Assembly: GCA_035308565.1 (NCBI GenBank) | Contig: DATGGK010000229.1 | Span: 1-64,000, forward strand | Direction: 5' to 3' | Length of the DNA stretch: 64,000 bases | DNA from: JANXLS01 sp035308565 | GTDB lineage: Bacteria > Planctomycetota > SZUA-567 > H5-PLA8 | Made by a program: the position numbers and the translations under genes | In this document: positions 33,636 through 41,433 of the stretch, in pieces | Layout: the number at the start of each line of letters is the position of its first letter | Numbering within the stretch: position 1 is the first letter of the stretch | The notes under the pieces: generated by a model | The model's database searches: none | Told to the model about the DNA's origin: nothing | The model's input: only the letters and a program-made list of their open reading frames with translations

Positions 33636-35261
33636 ATGCGCATGCGTTTTTTTGCGATGGCTCTCGCGCTCGCGCTCTCCGCCGCGCGCGCGGAGGACAC
33701 GGCCAAAGCGCCGATTCCAACGCCTGACCAGCAGCGCGCGTCCGAAAGAATCATTCGCGACCTCTTTAAAGACGAATTCGCCAAGACCGCGCCCAAAGAC
33801 AAACTCGAACTCGCCCGCACTCTTTCCACCAGCGCCGACGAAACCAAGGACGACAACAGCGCCCGCTACGTACTCTGGCTCAAAGCCATGGACCTCGCCG
33901 CGCAGGCCGGCGATTTGGAAATGCTCTTTTTCCTCTACAGCAAACTCACCGCGAATTTCGAAGGCGAATCCAAAGACGAGATGAAAATCCATCTCGCCAT
34001 GCTCAGCAACAACACGCGCGACGGCATGCTCAGCAAAGTCGCGATGGCCTTCCGCACGCTGCTCGACAAACCCGACGACGCGCTGGCCGCGCTCACCGCG
34101 GGCCGCTACCTGTGCTTCGCGCGCGGCGATTTCGCCAACGGCGTCGTGCTCCTCGCCAAATCGCAGCACCCCGGTTTGAACGCCGTCGCGCATTTGGAAC
34201 TCGAAGCCCCCGAAGACGACGCGGCGAAACAAATGAAGCTCGCCGACAATTGGTGGGACCTGGCCGAAAAAAGCGGCGACAAGGACGAGCGCATGCAGTT
34301 TCAGCAGCGCGCCACCTATTGGTACGAGCGCGTTCTTCCCAACGAATCTGGCCTTAACAAAATCAAAATCGAAAAGCGCATCGCTCAATATCAGGCCGCC
34401 GGGGGCGCCAAGCCCGTCGCCGCGGCGCTGCTCAAACCCGCCGAACCGAAACTCAAGCCCGTCAATCTGCTCAAACAAATCGATGTGCTGCGCGACATCG
34501 TCAAAGGCGACTGGTCCGTCGAAAATGGCGTGCTCGCCAGCAAATATTCCGACCGCGAGCAGACGCTCCAACTCCCCATTCACCCGGGCAACTGCTACGA
34601 CTTTCACGCCGACTTCATGAACACGACGCAGAAAGGCGACACCGGCATTATCCTCGCGCACAGCGGCCAGCAAGTCTGGCTCTCGCTTAGCGGCTGGGAC
34701 AACACCGGCGTGGGCCTCACGCTCATCGACGGCCGCATGGCGACGGACAATTCGACGTGGGCCAAGAGCACCATCGAGCACAACGTCCGCCACGACGTTC
34801 TCGTTCAGGTGCGTCCGAAGTCGATCCGCGCGCTGCTCGACGGCATCGAGATCGTGAACTTCGAATTCACCACGGCGAATTTCTCGCTGCTTAGCTATCT
34901 GCGCATCCGCGATAAACTTGCCGTCGGTCTCGGCTGCTGGTTCCAATCCACGCAATTCCACACGATTGAACTGACTGAATTCAACCCCGCCAAAATCGTC
35001 CCCGCCACCGACCGTTTCGTCGGCCGCTGGGACGCCGAACACCCGCTCTACAAGTCCGCGATCAATTTCAAGCCCGACGGCACCTGCGTGATGGACACGC
35101 GCCGCATCAACGGCAAATGGGAATTGCAAGGCAATGCGCTGACGATCACGTGGGATCACCTCTTCGGCCCCGAGAAACTCCAGTCCATCGACATCAACAC
35201 GTTCACGGGCAAGGACGAATTTGTGCTGAAGCGGGCGACGAAGGTGAAGCAGCAGGAATGA
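33636..35261 (+). CDS. Secreted protein with DUF1080/LamG-like domain
   Basis: A 541-aa secreted protein. AAGGAGG just before ATG 33636 and a clean signal peptide (MALALALSAARA, cleavage before ED) fix the start; the frame extends upstream but into the RAYT region. Residues ~25-260 are helical and polar (LARTLSTSADETKDDNSARY), TPR-like in spacing but unassigned. Residues ~285-460 form a beta-rich domain (GDWSVENGVLASKYSDREQ; DFHADFMNTTQKGDTGIILA) resembling the DUF1080-like domains of the sigma factor at 2051-4333. A small lipocalin-like end follows (VGRWDAEHPLYKS; GTCVMDTRRINGKWELQGN). Likely extracytoplasmic; function unknown. Confidence 0.8.
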   Translation: MRMRFFAMALALALSAARAEDTAKAPIPTPDQQRASERIIRDLFKDEFAKTAPKDKLELARTLSTSADETKDDNSARYVLWLKAMDLAAQAGDLEMLFFLYSKLTANFEGESKDEMKIHLAMLSNNTRDGMLSKVAMAFRTLLDKPDDALAALTAGRYLCFARGDFANGVVLLAKSQHPGLNAVAHLELEAPEDDAAKQMKLADNWWDLAEKSGDKDERMQFQQRATYWYERVLPNESGLNKIKIEKRIAQYQAAGGAKPVAAALLKPAEPKLKPVNLLKQIDVLRDIVKGDWSVENGVLASKYSDREQTLQLPIHPGNCYDFHADFMNTTQKGDTGIILAHSGQQVWLSLSGWDNTGVGLTLIDGRMATDNSTWAKSTIEHNVRHDVLVQVRPKSIRALLDGIEIVNFEFTTANFSLLSYLRIRDKLAVGLGCWFQSTQFHTIELTEFNPAKIVPATDRFVGRWDAEHPLYKSAINFKPDGTCVMDTRRINGKWELQGNALTITWDHLFGPEKLQSIDINTFTGKDEFVLKRATKVKQQE

Positions 35262-35267
35262 GGAACA

Positions 35268-35615
35268 TCACCTCTTCGCATCGCATGCGAGAGAGCGCGC
35301 AAGTTCGTCGTTAAATATTCTCCTGTAGTCGAACAGGTTTTTTCTTTCGCGGAATAACTCAAACTCGCGCCAAAACCAATCTTCGTCAAAACCTTCAAAG
35401 TCTTCTGCGGAGAATTTAGCAAGATTATGCAGCCAATCGGCTATTGCGCCGGCGACGCGGCTGCTTCGGTACTGCCGCTTCCATTCAAACGGATTATACG
35501 ATGCTTTGCCTCTTGATTGACAGAGGTTTCGGATATCCAGCATCGCATGATAAAGGAGGCCGCGATACGCCGCTTTCTTATTCTCAGATAGCGGCGCTAT
35601 CGAATTTTCCTTCAT
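35268..35615 (-). CDS. Hypothetical protein
   Basis: A 115-aa polar, aromatic-rich protein (NPFEWKRQYRSSRVAGAIADW; EDWFWREFELFRERKNLF), predicted helical, with no signal or membrane segment. No family recognised. It is convergent with the secreted protein upstream (6-bp gap) and is the most downstream of a small minus-strand group of accessory-looking genes with lower GC content (35268-36948). No strong ribosome-binding site. Codon pattern and length suggest a real gene rather than a shadow. Confidence 0.55.
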   Translation of the reverse strand: MKENSIAPLSENKKAAYRGLLYHAMLDIRNLCQSRGKASYNPFEWKRQYRSSRVAGAIADWLHNLAKFSAEDFEGFDEDWFWREFELFRERKNLFDYRRIFNDELARSLACDAKR

Positions 35616-35657
35616 GCCGATTCGGCGCGCTAAGAATTCAGCACCGCTCCATTGCGT

Positions 35658-35951
35658 TCATCCTGCTTTCTTCCGCAAGCGCACTCGCGTCAAATCCTCG
35701 CCCATCGTCCATTCCCCCGGAGTGTACGCCAGCAACATCCCAACCAAACGGCTCGCATCGGCGCCCAATTCCGATTCCAACGCATCCCAAATCAAAAATT
35801 GGCGCTCGGTATCCTGCTTGCCTTTGAAGCTGTCGGAGATGATGGAACCACCCAGGCGCGGGCCCCATTTCTCCAAGCGAAACTCTGGCGCGCGGAGCGC
35901 CAATTTCCGCGTAAGGATATCCTGCAGCCGCGATTTTGTCAGCTTTTGCAT
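35658..35951 (-). CDS. Hypothetical protein paired with HEPN-like gene
   Basis: A 97-aa soluble protein beginning MQKLTKSRLQDILTRKLALR, with GAGG 4 nt before its ATG; this supports this frame over a 107-aa overlapping frame. The central SFKGKQDTERQFLIWDALE and LVGMLLAYTPGEW resemble small BolA/acid-stress-like proteins, a weak similarity. Its first 13 bp overlap the end of the HEPN-like gene, indicating coupled expression, so it may be the partner of that protein. Confidence 0.6.
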   Translation of the reverse strand: MQKLTKSRLQDILTRKLALRAPEFRLEKWGPRLGGSIISDSFKGKQDTERQFLIWDALESELGADASRLVGMLLAYTPGEWTMGEDLTRVRLRKKAG

Positions 35952-36400
35952 AGAACCTCACATTGCTTTACGACCGAGGAGCACGAAGCAAAGTAGTCCC
36001 ATGCCGCCTGCTTCAATGTTCGCCGCTTGTTGATCTCGTTTTCACGCCACCAAAAAGTCTTGATCTTTTCGGTCGAATGAAAGCGCATGTTGTTGAACCA
36101 TAATCGTCCGACACGTTCAATGTTCGGTGTGATCGCCGCACGTTCCGGCTCCGTGAGAACGCCCAAATCCTCAATGCGTTTGAAAAGCGAGCGCAAGTCG
36201 TGCCCGGTTTCAAGGGACTTTCGCCCGCTGCGTATTTCCTTGTCGTTTTTCCAAATGACTGCGCGCAACATTGCTTCCGCCGCGCGTCCACCAAGATAAA
36301 TGCTACCAGCGAATCGCTCTTGTCGCAATAAGGCGAACGAGTCGCTCAAGCGTTCCAGCGCGCCAAGCCGATAGTCCTTTTCTCCAATAACGTGCGACAC
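35939..36400 (-). CDS. HEPN-like domain protein
   Basis: A 153-aa helical protein. GTG 36400 is chosen because GGAGGG lies about 9 nt upstream. The segment FAGSIYLGGRAAEAMLRAVIW and the later SLETGHDLRSLFKRI match the HEPN fold; the R-x6-H arrangement (RKSLETGH) resembles HEPN RNase active sites, though spacing is at the long end. HEPN proteins often act as RNases or nucleic-acid-binding partners in toxin-antitoxin and defence modules. It overlaps the next gene by 13 bp. No MNT nucleotidyltransferase partner is adjacent. Moderate confidence on fold, low on function. Confidence 0.55.
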   Translation of the reverse strand: MSHVIGEKDYRLGALERLSDSFALLRQERFAGSIYLGGRAAEAMLRAVIWKNDKEIRSGRKSLETGHDLRSLFKRIEDLGVLTEPERAAITPNIERVGRLWFNNMRFHSTEKIKTFWWRENEINKRRTLKQAAWDYFASCSSVVKQCEVLCKS

Positions 36401-36427
36401 GTCCGCGCCCCCTCCGCGCAACGTCGT

Positions 36428-36523
36428 TTAGTGCGCCTCAATCTTAATATCCGTCACCCACCAGCAGACTCAACTTCTCTTTTGCGCTCCCACGGTTCTC
36501 GCCCTTGTGTCGGTTGTTCGCGT
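36428..36523 (-). pseudogene. Degraded fragment of the rpsJ 3' end
   Basis: On the minus strand this ~95-bp tract aligns with the last third of rpsJ (37029-37125). From the stop codon inward, 20 of 22 bases match at 36431-36452 versus 37032-37053, including AATCTTAATATCC. Translated remnants VTDIKIEAH and DTRARTVGA correspond to rpsJ VGVDIKIKAH and DTTAKTVGA, but the frame is disrupted between them. It lies on the far side of the DUF29 gene from intact rpsJ. Confidence 0.75.
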
Positions 36524-36525
36524 GG

Positions 36526-36948
36526 TCATACCCGATATTCTGCCGTGAACACTTCTTCCCATGTCAGCGTTTTCACTGCGGATTTGCTCTCCATCTCCGC
36601 CTCAGCCTGCTCCTTGGCAAGCTTGAAACAGCGATTCCACAACTCTCGGATCTTGGCGTCGGTGATGCTTGGAGTTTCTTCTTGAATGTCGCTAATTTCG
36701 TCGCGGGCGCCATGAATGCTCGCAGCCCAACTCCGGTTGCGGCGCTCAGGCTGCGTTCGCCATTTGACGATGTGTGCCATCAGGCGGACCAATTGACTTT
36801 TTAACGCGCGCCGTTCGGATTTTGCCAAGGCGTCGATCAACTCCGTGATGCCTGTATCGGCTTCTTTCATGTCCCCGCTCTGAATCTGCTGCTTCACGGC
36901 AACAGCCGTCTGGTAGGGGGACATCGCAGCTTCTTTAGCCCAGTTCAT
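36526..36948 (-). CDS. DUF29 family protein
   Basis: A 140-aa soluble helical protein. DALAKSERRALKSQLVRLMAHIVKWRTQPERRNRSW is split here only by name: the core SERRALKSQLVRLMAHIVKW and QPERRNRSWAASI are the DUF29 hallmark, a family common in cyanobacteria and PVC bacteria and of unknown function. ATG 36948 gives the usual length. It sits between intact rpsJ and a decayed rpsJ 3' copy, suggesting that it arrived as an insertion at the rpsJ end. Confidence 0.8.
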   Translation of the reverse strand: MNWAKEAAMSPYQTAVAVKQQIQSGDMKEADTGITELIDALAKSERRALKSQLVRLMAHIVKWRTQPERRNRSWAASIHGARDEISDIQEETPSITDAKIRELWNRCFKLAKEQAEAEMESKSAVKTLTWEEVFTAEYRV

Positions 36949-37028
36949 CGCTCGTTATCCATCGCCCTATCGACGAGTATGCAATCGGCGTCCATACAAG
37001 TCAATTTTGAATTCGGCTTCGATTCCTT

Positions 37029-37337
37029 CTAATGCGCCTTAATCTTAATATCCACGCCGACGGGCAAGCTCAACTTCCCCAGCGCCCCAACGGTCTTCGC
37101 CGTCGTGTCGAGGATGTCGATCAGCCGTTTGTGTGTTCGGATTTCGAATTGTTCGCGTGATTTCTTGTCAACGTGGGGGCTGCGCAGCACCGTGTAGCGC
37201 TCGACGCGCGTCGGCAGCGGAATCGGCCCGTGCACTTTCGCGCCCGTCGCCTTCGCCCGCTCGACAATCGTCCCCGCCGACTGGTCCAGCAGTTCGTGGT
37301 CGTACGCTTCCATCCGGATTCGAATTCTGTTTGACAT
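37029..37337 (-). CDS. rpsJ: Small ribosomal subunit protein S10
   Basis: A 102-aa S10 of normal length (RIRIRMEAYDHELLDQSAG; GPIPLPTRVERYTVLRSPHV; REQFEIRTHKRLIDI). It is part of the 30S head and, in many bacteria, the NusE transcription antitermination factor. It lies 251 bp downstream of fusA in the same orientation, with the spacer holding dispersed repeats. The rest of the S10 operon (rplC, rplD and so on) does not follow: the next gene is a DUF29 protein. The cluster rpsL-rpsG-fusA-rpsJ matches the chlamydial order. Confidence 0.97.
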   Translation of the reverse strand: MSNRIRIRMEAYDHELLDQSAGTIVERAKATGAKVHGPIPLPTRVERYTVLRSPHVDKKSREQFEIRTHKRLIDILDTTAKTVGALGKLSLPVGVDIKIKAH

Positions 37338-37478
37338 GTTTCAATCCACTCCCAAAAAGGAGACCCCAAACTGCGGACTCTTCGCGACTCAAAGAACAAC
37401 AACCTGAAGCGTGAAACTCTAGCGGCCTCACTCGCTTTCGCAACAAAAAAAGTTCGTTCGTAGTCCCGCCTTTGTTTG

Positions 37479-37580
37479 TAGTCCCGCCTTTAGGCGGAAC
37501 AGCGCTCCGAATTCAAAGCGAGCACGAAATTTCAAAACGAGATTTCGCTTCCAAGCGCATTCCGCCTGAAGGCGGGACTA
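37479..37580. repeat. Composite inverted palindrome pair (GTCCCGCCT family)
   Basis: Two inverted copies of the TAGTCCCGCCTT palindrome (37479-37500 and 37560-37580) face each other across ~60 bp that are themselves loosely complementary, forming a BIME-like structure between fusA and rpsJ. An extra half copy lies at 37461-37470. Read in one frame, such copies encode VPPxGGTT peptides. Confidence 0.75.
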
Positions 37581-37588
37581 CAAACGAG

Positions 37589-39766
37589 CTACCCCTGCCA
37601 CGCATCCCCCAGCACATCCTTGTACTTGCTGCGCGGCACTGGCTCGTACCCGTGCGGTTCCATCGTGTACGTCGCGCGCCCCTGCGACAGCGAGCGGCTG
37701 TCGGTCGCGTAGCGGAACATCTCCGCCAGCGGCACGTGCGCGTGGATCACTTTCAAATGCCCGCGGTTGGTCACGTCGTGGATCGCCGCTCGCCGGCTGT
37801 TGAGATCGCCGATGATGTTGCCCATGAATTCCTCGGGCGTCACCACTTCAAGCGTCATGATCGGCTCCAGCAGAATTGGGCCGGCCTTCCGCGCCGCTTC
37901 CTTGAAGCCGATTGAGCCGGCCATTTGGAACGCCATTTCACTCGAATCGACTTCGTGGAACTTGCCGTCGTACAGCGTGACCTTCACGTCGATCAGCGGA
38001 TAGCCCGAACCGAGGATGCCGCCCTTGGCCGCGCCGCGCACGCCCTGCTCGGTCGGTTTGATAAACTCCTTCGGCACCGATCCGCCCACGATCTCGCTCT
38101 CGAATTCGATCTTGTCCTCGTGCTCGCTTTTGAACGGCTCGATGCGCAATCGCACCACGGCGTATTGCCCGCGCCCGCCGGACTGCTGCACGAATTTGCC
38201 TTCCGCTTCCGCGCTCTTCGTGAGCGCCTCGCGGTAACTCACGCGCGGTTCGCCCACGTTCGCGTCCACGCCGTGGTCGCGGACCATGCGGTTTTTGATG
38301 ACTTCCAGATGCAGTTCGCCCATGCCGGCGATGATCAACTGCCCCGTCTCGTCGTCAAAATTATGCGTGAACGTCGGATCTTCCTTCGACAGCTTGGCCA
38401 GCGCCTGAGCCAGCTTGTCCTTGTCCGCGTTGCTCTTCGGCTCGATCGCCATGCTGATCACGGTCTCGGGGAATTTCATGGCTTCGAGGATGATCGGGTT
38501 CTCTTCATCGCACACCGTGTCGCCCGTGTACGTGTGCTTCAACCCGGCGACCGCGACGATGTCGCCGGGGCCTGCGTGGTCGATTTTCTCGCGCTCGTTG
38601 GCATGCATCAAATAAAGCTGCCCGCACTTTTCGCGCTTGTCGCGCCGCGGGTTGGCCAGGCGGTCGCCGCTGCGAATCACGCCCGAATACACGCGCACGA
38701 ACGTCAAATCGCCGTGCTTGTCGAAAATCGTCTTGAACGCCAGGCCCGCGAACGGCTCGGTTTCCAGCGGCTTGCGGACTTCCAGCACCGGCTCACTGTG
38801 TTCTTCTTCCACGCCGGTCTCTTCGTTCTTAATCATCGTCTTCTTGTATTTGTGCGGGATGATGCCTTCGGGCAGTTTCTTTTCCATGGGCGATGGCAGA
38901 TAAAACGCCACCGCGTCCAACACCGGCTGCACGCCGATGTAATGGTACGCCGAACCGCACATGATCGGGAAATGATCGCCGCGCAGTGTGATGCGCCTCA
39001 AGCCCTCGCGCAGTTCGTCGCCCGTCGGTTCTTTGCCTTCCAGCAGCATCATGCCGATGGCTTCGTCCGCGTCCGCGACGAGATGGAACAACTCTTCGCG
39101 CCGCTTCTTGGCTTCTTCAAGCAACTCCGGAGCAATCTCGTCGTCCGTGAATTTCTTCCCCTGCGACGCCTTGTCGAAAATGTACTGCCGCATGTGGACC
39201 AGATCGACCACGCCGTTGAACGCATCTTCCTTGCCGATGGGCATCTGAATCGGATAGCCCTTCGCGCCCAGCCGCGTCTTCACCTGGTTGACGCAATCCC
39301 AAAAATCCGCGCCGACGCGGTCCATCTTGTTGATGAAACAGATGCGCGGCACGCCGTAGCGGTCGGCCTGGCGCCACACCGTTTCGGATTGCGCTTCAAC
39401 GCCATCCACGCCGGAGAATACCACAATCGCGCCATCCAGCACGCGCAGCGAGCGTTCGACTTCCGCCGTGAAATCCACGTGGCCGGGCGTGTCGATCAAA
39501 TTGATGTCGAACTTCTTGCCGAGGCGCTTGCAAACCCAATCGCACGACGTGGCCGCCGCAGTGATCGTGATGCCGCGCGCGCGCTCTTCGGGATCGTAGT
39601 CCATGGTCGCGGTGCCTTCGTGCACCTCGCCCATCTTGTGCTCCTTGCCCGTGTAGTACAGGATTCGCTCCGAGAACGTGGTCTTGCCGGCATCGATGTG
39701 CGCCGTCACGCCGATGTTGCGCAGGTTCAGAATGTGAGGGTTGAGTACTGGGGCATCGTCTTCCAT
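37589..39766 (-). CDS. fusA: Elongation factor G
   Basis: A 725-aa translational GTPase driving ribosome translocation. Motifs in order: G1 AHIDAGKTT, G2 RGITITAAAT, G3 DTPGHVDF, G4 NKMD; then domain II and domain IV-V sequences (GSGYPLIDVKVTLYDG; RRAAIHDVTNRGHLKVIHA). Length is slightly above the usual ~700. Start ATG 39766 gives MEDDAPVLNPHILNLRNIGV, with AGGA upstream; the longer frame begins in a dispersed repeat. It belongs to the str cluster; tuf is missing from its usual position after fusA. Confidence 0.97.
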   Translation of the reverse strand: MEDDAPVLNPHILNLRNIGVTAHIDAGKTTFSERILYYTGKEHKMGEVHEGTATMDYDPEERARGITITAAATSCDWVCKRLGKKFDINLIDTPGHVDFTAEVERSLRVLDGAIVVFSGVDGVEAQSETVWRQADRYGVPRICFINKMDRVGADFWDCVNQVKTRLGAKGYPIQMPIGKEDAFNGVVDLVHMRQYIFDKASQGKKFTDDEIAPELLEEAKKRREELFHLVADADEAIGMMLLEGKEPTGDELREGLRRITLRGDHFPIMCGSAYHYIGVQPVLDAVAFYLPSPMEKKLPEGIIPHKYKKTMIKNEETGVEEEHSEPVLEVRKPLETEPFAGLAFKTIFDKHGDLTFVRVYSGVIRSGDRLANPRRDKREKCGQLYLMHANEREKIDHAGPGDIVAVAGLKHTYTGDTVCDEENPIILEAMKFPETVISMAIEPKSNADKDKLAQALAKLSKEDPTFTHNFDDETGQLIIAGMGELHLEVIKNRMVRDHGVDANVGEPRVSYREALTKSAEAEGKFVQQSGGRGQYAVVRLRIEPFKSEHEDKIEFESEIVGGSVPKEFIKPTEQGVRGAAKGGILGSGYPLIDVKVTLYDGKFHEVDSSEMAFQMAGSIGFKEAARKAGPILLEPIMTLEVVTPEEFMGNIIGDLNSRRAAIHDVTNRGHLKVIHAHVPLAEMFRYATDSRSLSQGRATYTMEPHGYEPVPRSKYKDVLGDAWQG

Positions 39767-40199
39767 TTTCGTTTTCCTGTTTACTTGGGTTCCAATCGAA
39801 TCCACGTCACGCATTTCCTGTGCCTTTCGTCGTTGTCCTCCCCTCTCCCCTTGGGGGAGAGGGGCCGGGGGTGAGGGGGCGCATTCACTCAAACCGCCCG
39901 CATTGCCCGAAATCTCTCGCGTCCATTCCCCTCTCCCTCCGGGAGAGGGCCGACGAGCAGCCGTATCGCTCGCGGGGTGAGGGAAAGCGTTCTCGCATTC
40001 ACCCCAAACTCACGCATTCAAATCGGATCTCTTCCCTCTCCGTGTCCTCCGTGCTCTCCGCGGCAAAAAAGTTCGTTTAATTTATCGTCCACGAATCCCC
40101 GTCAGTCCACCCCGTTTACGAAACGTTAAAACACCTCCGCGCCGGCGACTTCTCCGGCGTAAGAACCGCTAGGCTCCTCGAAATATGTCGGAAAGACCG
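39767..40199. other. 433-bp rpsG-fusA spacer filled with repeats
   Basis: No gene is supported. It holds two palindromes of the CCCTCTCCC/GGGAGAGGG family (39836-39878 and 39926-39984), a CTCCGTG-rich tract near 40038-40070 and AAAAAAGTTCGTTTAATTT. str-operon spacers are normally short, so this cluster has been expanded by repeats. Confidence 0.7.
39836..39878. repeat. CCCTCTCCCC palindrome
   Basis: CCCCTCTCCCC-TTGG-GGGAGAGGGG arms followed by a G-rich GGGGGTGAGGGG tail. Almost the same element is at 52084-52122, and a variant at 39926-39950. Confidence 0.75.
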
Positions 40200-40736
40200 T
40201 TACCAGGCGTAATGCGCAAACGCCTTATTGGCTTCAGCCATCTTGTGAGTATTCTCACGCTTAGTCATAGCACTACCTTCTTTCTTGAAGGCATCCAGCA
40301 GTTCGCCCGCCAGCCGCTCGGACATCGGGCGTCCCTTCTTCCCACGCGCCGCTTCCAGAATCCAGCGAATCGCCAAACTCTGCGCACGCTTGCGGTTCAC
40401 TTCGACGGGCACCTGATACGTCGCGCCACCGACACGCTTGGATTTCACCTCCACCACCGGCTTTACATTATTCATCGCCGCGGTAAACACTTCCAACGGA
40501 TTGGGGTTCCCGCTTTTCTCCGAGACGATCTTCATCGCTCCATAAAAGCATCCTTGGCTGGCGCTCTTCTTGCCTTTGCGCATCATGCAATTGATGAACT
40601 TTGAGCACAGCAAGTCGTTATAAACAGAATCCGGCTTCAATCCCCGCCCGGTCACTTTCGGCGATGTGGGGAGCGCCTGCACCTGGTTCTGCTGATCCTG
40701 TTTGGTCTTGCGAGTCGGTTTGAATTTCTTAGGCAT
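40200..40736 (-). CDS. rpsG: Small ribosomal subunit protein S7
   Basis: A 178-aa S7, about 20 residues longer than typical (156) because of a polar N-terminal extension (MPKKFKPTRKTKQDQQNQVQ). The core is canonical: KFINCMMRKGKKSASQGCFY, KSKRVGGATYQVPVEV, ALSIRWI-like SLAIRWILEAARGK and the C-terminal MAEANKAFAHYAW. It organises the 30S head by binding 16S rRNA. No in-frame Met gives the shorter form, so the extension seems genuine. It lies between rpsL (325-bp gap) and fusA (433-bp gap). Confidence 0.96.
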   Translation of the reverse strand: MPKKFKPTRKTKQDQQNQVQALPTSPKVTGRGLKPDSVYNDLLCSKFINCMMRKGKKSASQGCFYGAMKIVSEKSGNPNPLEVFTAAMNNVKPVVEVKSKRVGGATYQVPVEVNRKRAQSLAIRWILEAARGKKGRPMSERLAGELLDAFKKEGSAMTKRENTHKMAEANKAFAHYAW

Positions 40737-40782
40737 GGGGTCTTGTACCGCCGGCGTCTCGCCGGCCAGTTCCTCTTTTCCC

Positions 40783-40801
40783 TGTTAAAAGTTGCACATT
40801 G
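40783..40801 (+). repeat. TGCAAAAGTTGCA element, copy 3
   Basis: TGTTAAAAGTTGCACATTG, a variant with a degraded left arm, within the rpsL-rpsG spacer. Confidence 0.55.
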
Positions 40802-40810
40802 CGTCAAGTA

Positions 40811-40832
40811 GGACGGGCTTCCCAGCCCGTCC
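40811..40832. repeat. GGACGGGCT palindrome
   Basis: GGACGGGCT and AGCCCGTCC arms around a short loop. Related in layout to the CACGGGCT family. Confidence 0.7.
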
Positions 40833-40910
40833 ACTTCAATCAGCGTCTCTGCTTCAAAGCCTTGCTCCACGCGGAGCGATAGCCAAAGGCCCCATCGCGC
40901 TGTTCGTTCG

Positions 40911-40930
40911 TAGTCCCGCCTTCAGGCGGA
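40911..40930. repeat. TAGTCCCGCC palindrome
   Basis: TCCCGCCTTCAGGCGGA-type stem, same family as 37479-37580 and the in-frame copy at 48415-48436. Confidence 0.7.
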
Positions 40931-40937
40931 AAATTCG

Positions 40938-40956
40938 TTGCAAAAGTCGCACAATG
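40938..40956 (+). repeat. TGCAAAAGTTGCA element, copy 4
   Basis: TTGCAAAAGTCGCACAATG, immediately followed by the CACAGGCT palindrome at 40965. Confidence 0.65.
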
Positions 40957-40964
40957 TTAAGTAA

Positions 40965-40983
40965 CACAGGCTTTCAGCCCGTG
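40965..40983. repeat. CACGGGCT-family palindrome
   Basis: CACAGGCT-TTC-AGCCCGTG. Third copy of the family at 622-640 and 11608-11626; it shares the GTAACA flank with the second. Confidence 0.65.
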
Positions 40984-40998
40984 GTTATTCAAAATCCC

Positions 40999-41017
40999 TT
41001 GCAAAAGTTGCACAATG
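40999..41017 (+). repeat. TGCAAAAGTTGCA element, copy 5
   Basis: TTGCAAAAGTTGCACAATG, the best match to the consensus, 45 bp downstream of the rpsL stop. Confidence 0.7.
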
Positions 41018-41061
41018 CGAACGCCGTTAATTTTTCATTTTTCATTTTTAATTTTGCATTT

Positions 41062-41433
41062 TTACTTAGCGCGCTTCGCCCCATACTTCGACCGCGACTG
41101 CTTCCGATCCGCCACCCCTTGGCAATCAAACACCCCGCGCACAATATGGTACCGCACGCCCGGCAAATCCTTCACGCGCCCCCCGCGCACCAGCACAATC
41201 GAATGTTCCTGCAGATTATGCCCTTCGCCCGGAATGTAAACCGTGACTTCCTTCCCGTTGCTCAACCGCACGCGAGCGATCTTGCGCAGCGCCGAATTCG
41301 GCTTCTTCGGCGTCATGGTCTTGACCGCCAGACACACGCCCTTCTTAAAGGGGTTCGATTCCAGCACCGGCGACTTCGACTTCGTCTTCTGCTCCACCCG
41401 CCCGCGCTTGCACAACTGATTAATGGTCGGCAT
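41062..41433 (-). CDS. rpsL: Small ribosomal subunit protein S12
   Basis: A 123-aa S12 of normal length. MPTINQLCKRGR fixes the start at ATG 41433 (GAGGAA just upstream); a longer frame upstream has no support. TPKKPNSALRK and GEGHNLQEHS are the decoding-centre loops, and the Lys residues whose mutation gives streptomycin resistance elsewhere are wild type. C-terminal DRKQSRSKYGAKR is canonical. First gene of the str cluster. Its stop is followed directly by an AT-rich microsatellite. Confidence 0.97.
   Translation of the reverse strand: MPTINQLCKRGRVEQKTKSKSPVLESNPFKKGVCLAVKTMTPKKPNSALRKIARVRLSNGKEVTVYIPGEGHNLQEHSIVLVRGGRVKDLPGVRYHIVRGVFDCQGVADRKQSRSKYGAKRAK

Larger units (their letters stand above)
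40737..41061. other. 325-bp rpsL-rpsG spacer filled with repeats
   Basis: No gene is supported. In order it contains palindromes at 40750-40766 (GCCGGCG), 40811-40832 (GGACGGGCT), 40911-40930 (TAGTCCCGCC) and 40965-40983 (CACAGGCT), three TGCAAAAGTTGCA elements and a TTTTTCATTTTTCA microsatellite at 41031-41061. Confidence 0.75.

Noticed and set aside
37472..37915. Plus-strand frame starting MFVVPPLGGTAL
   Set aside because: Begins inside a dispersed palindrome and then reads antisense to fusA; the peptide is the typical translation of the repeat.
37925..39874. 649-residue open frame on the plus strand opposite fusA
   Set aside because: It is antisense to the full set of EF-G motifs and has the Arg/Val-rich composition of a high-GC shadow.
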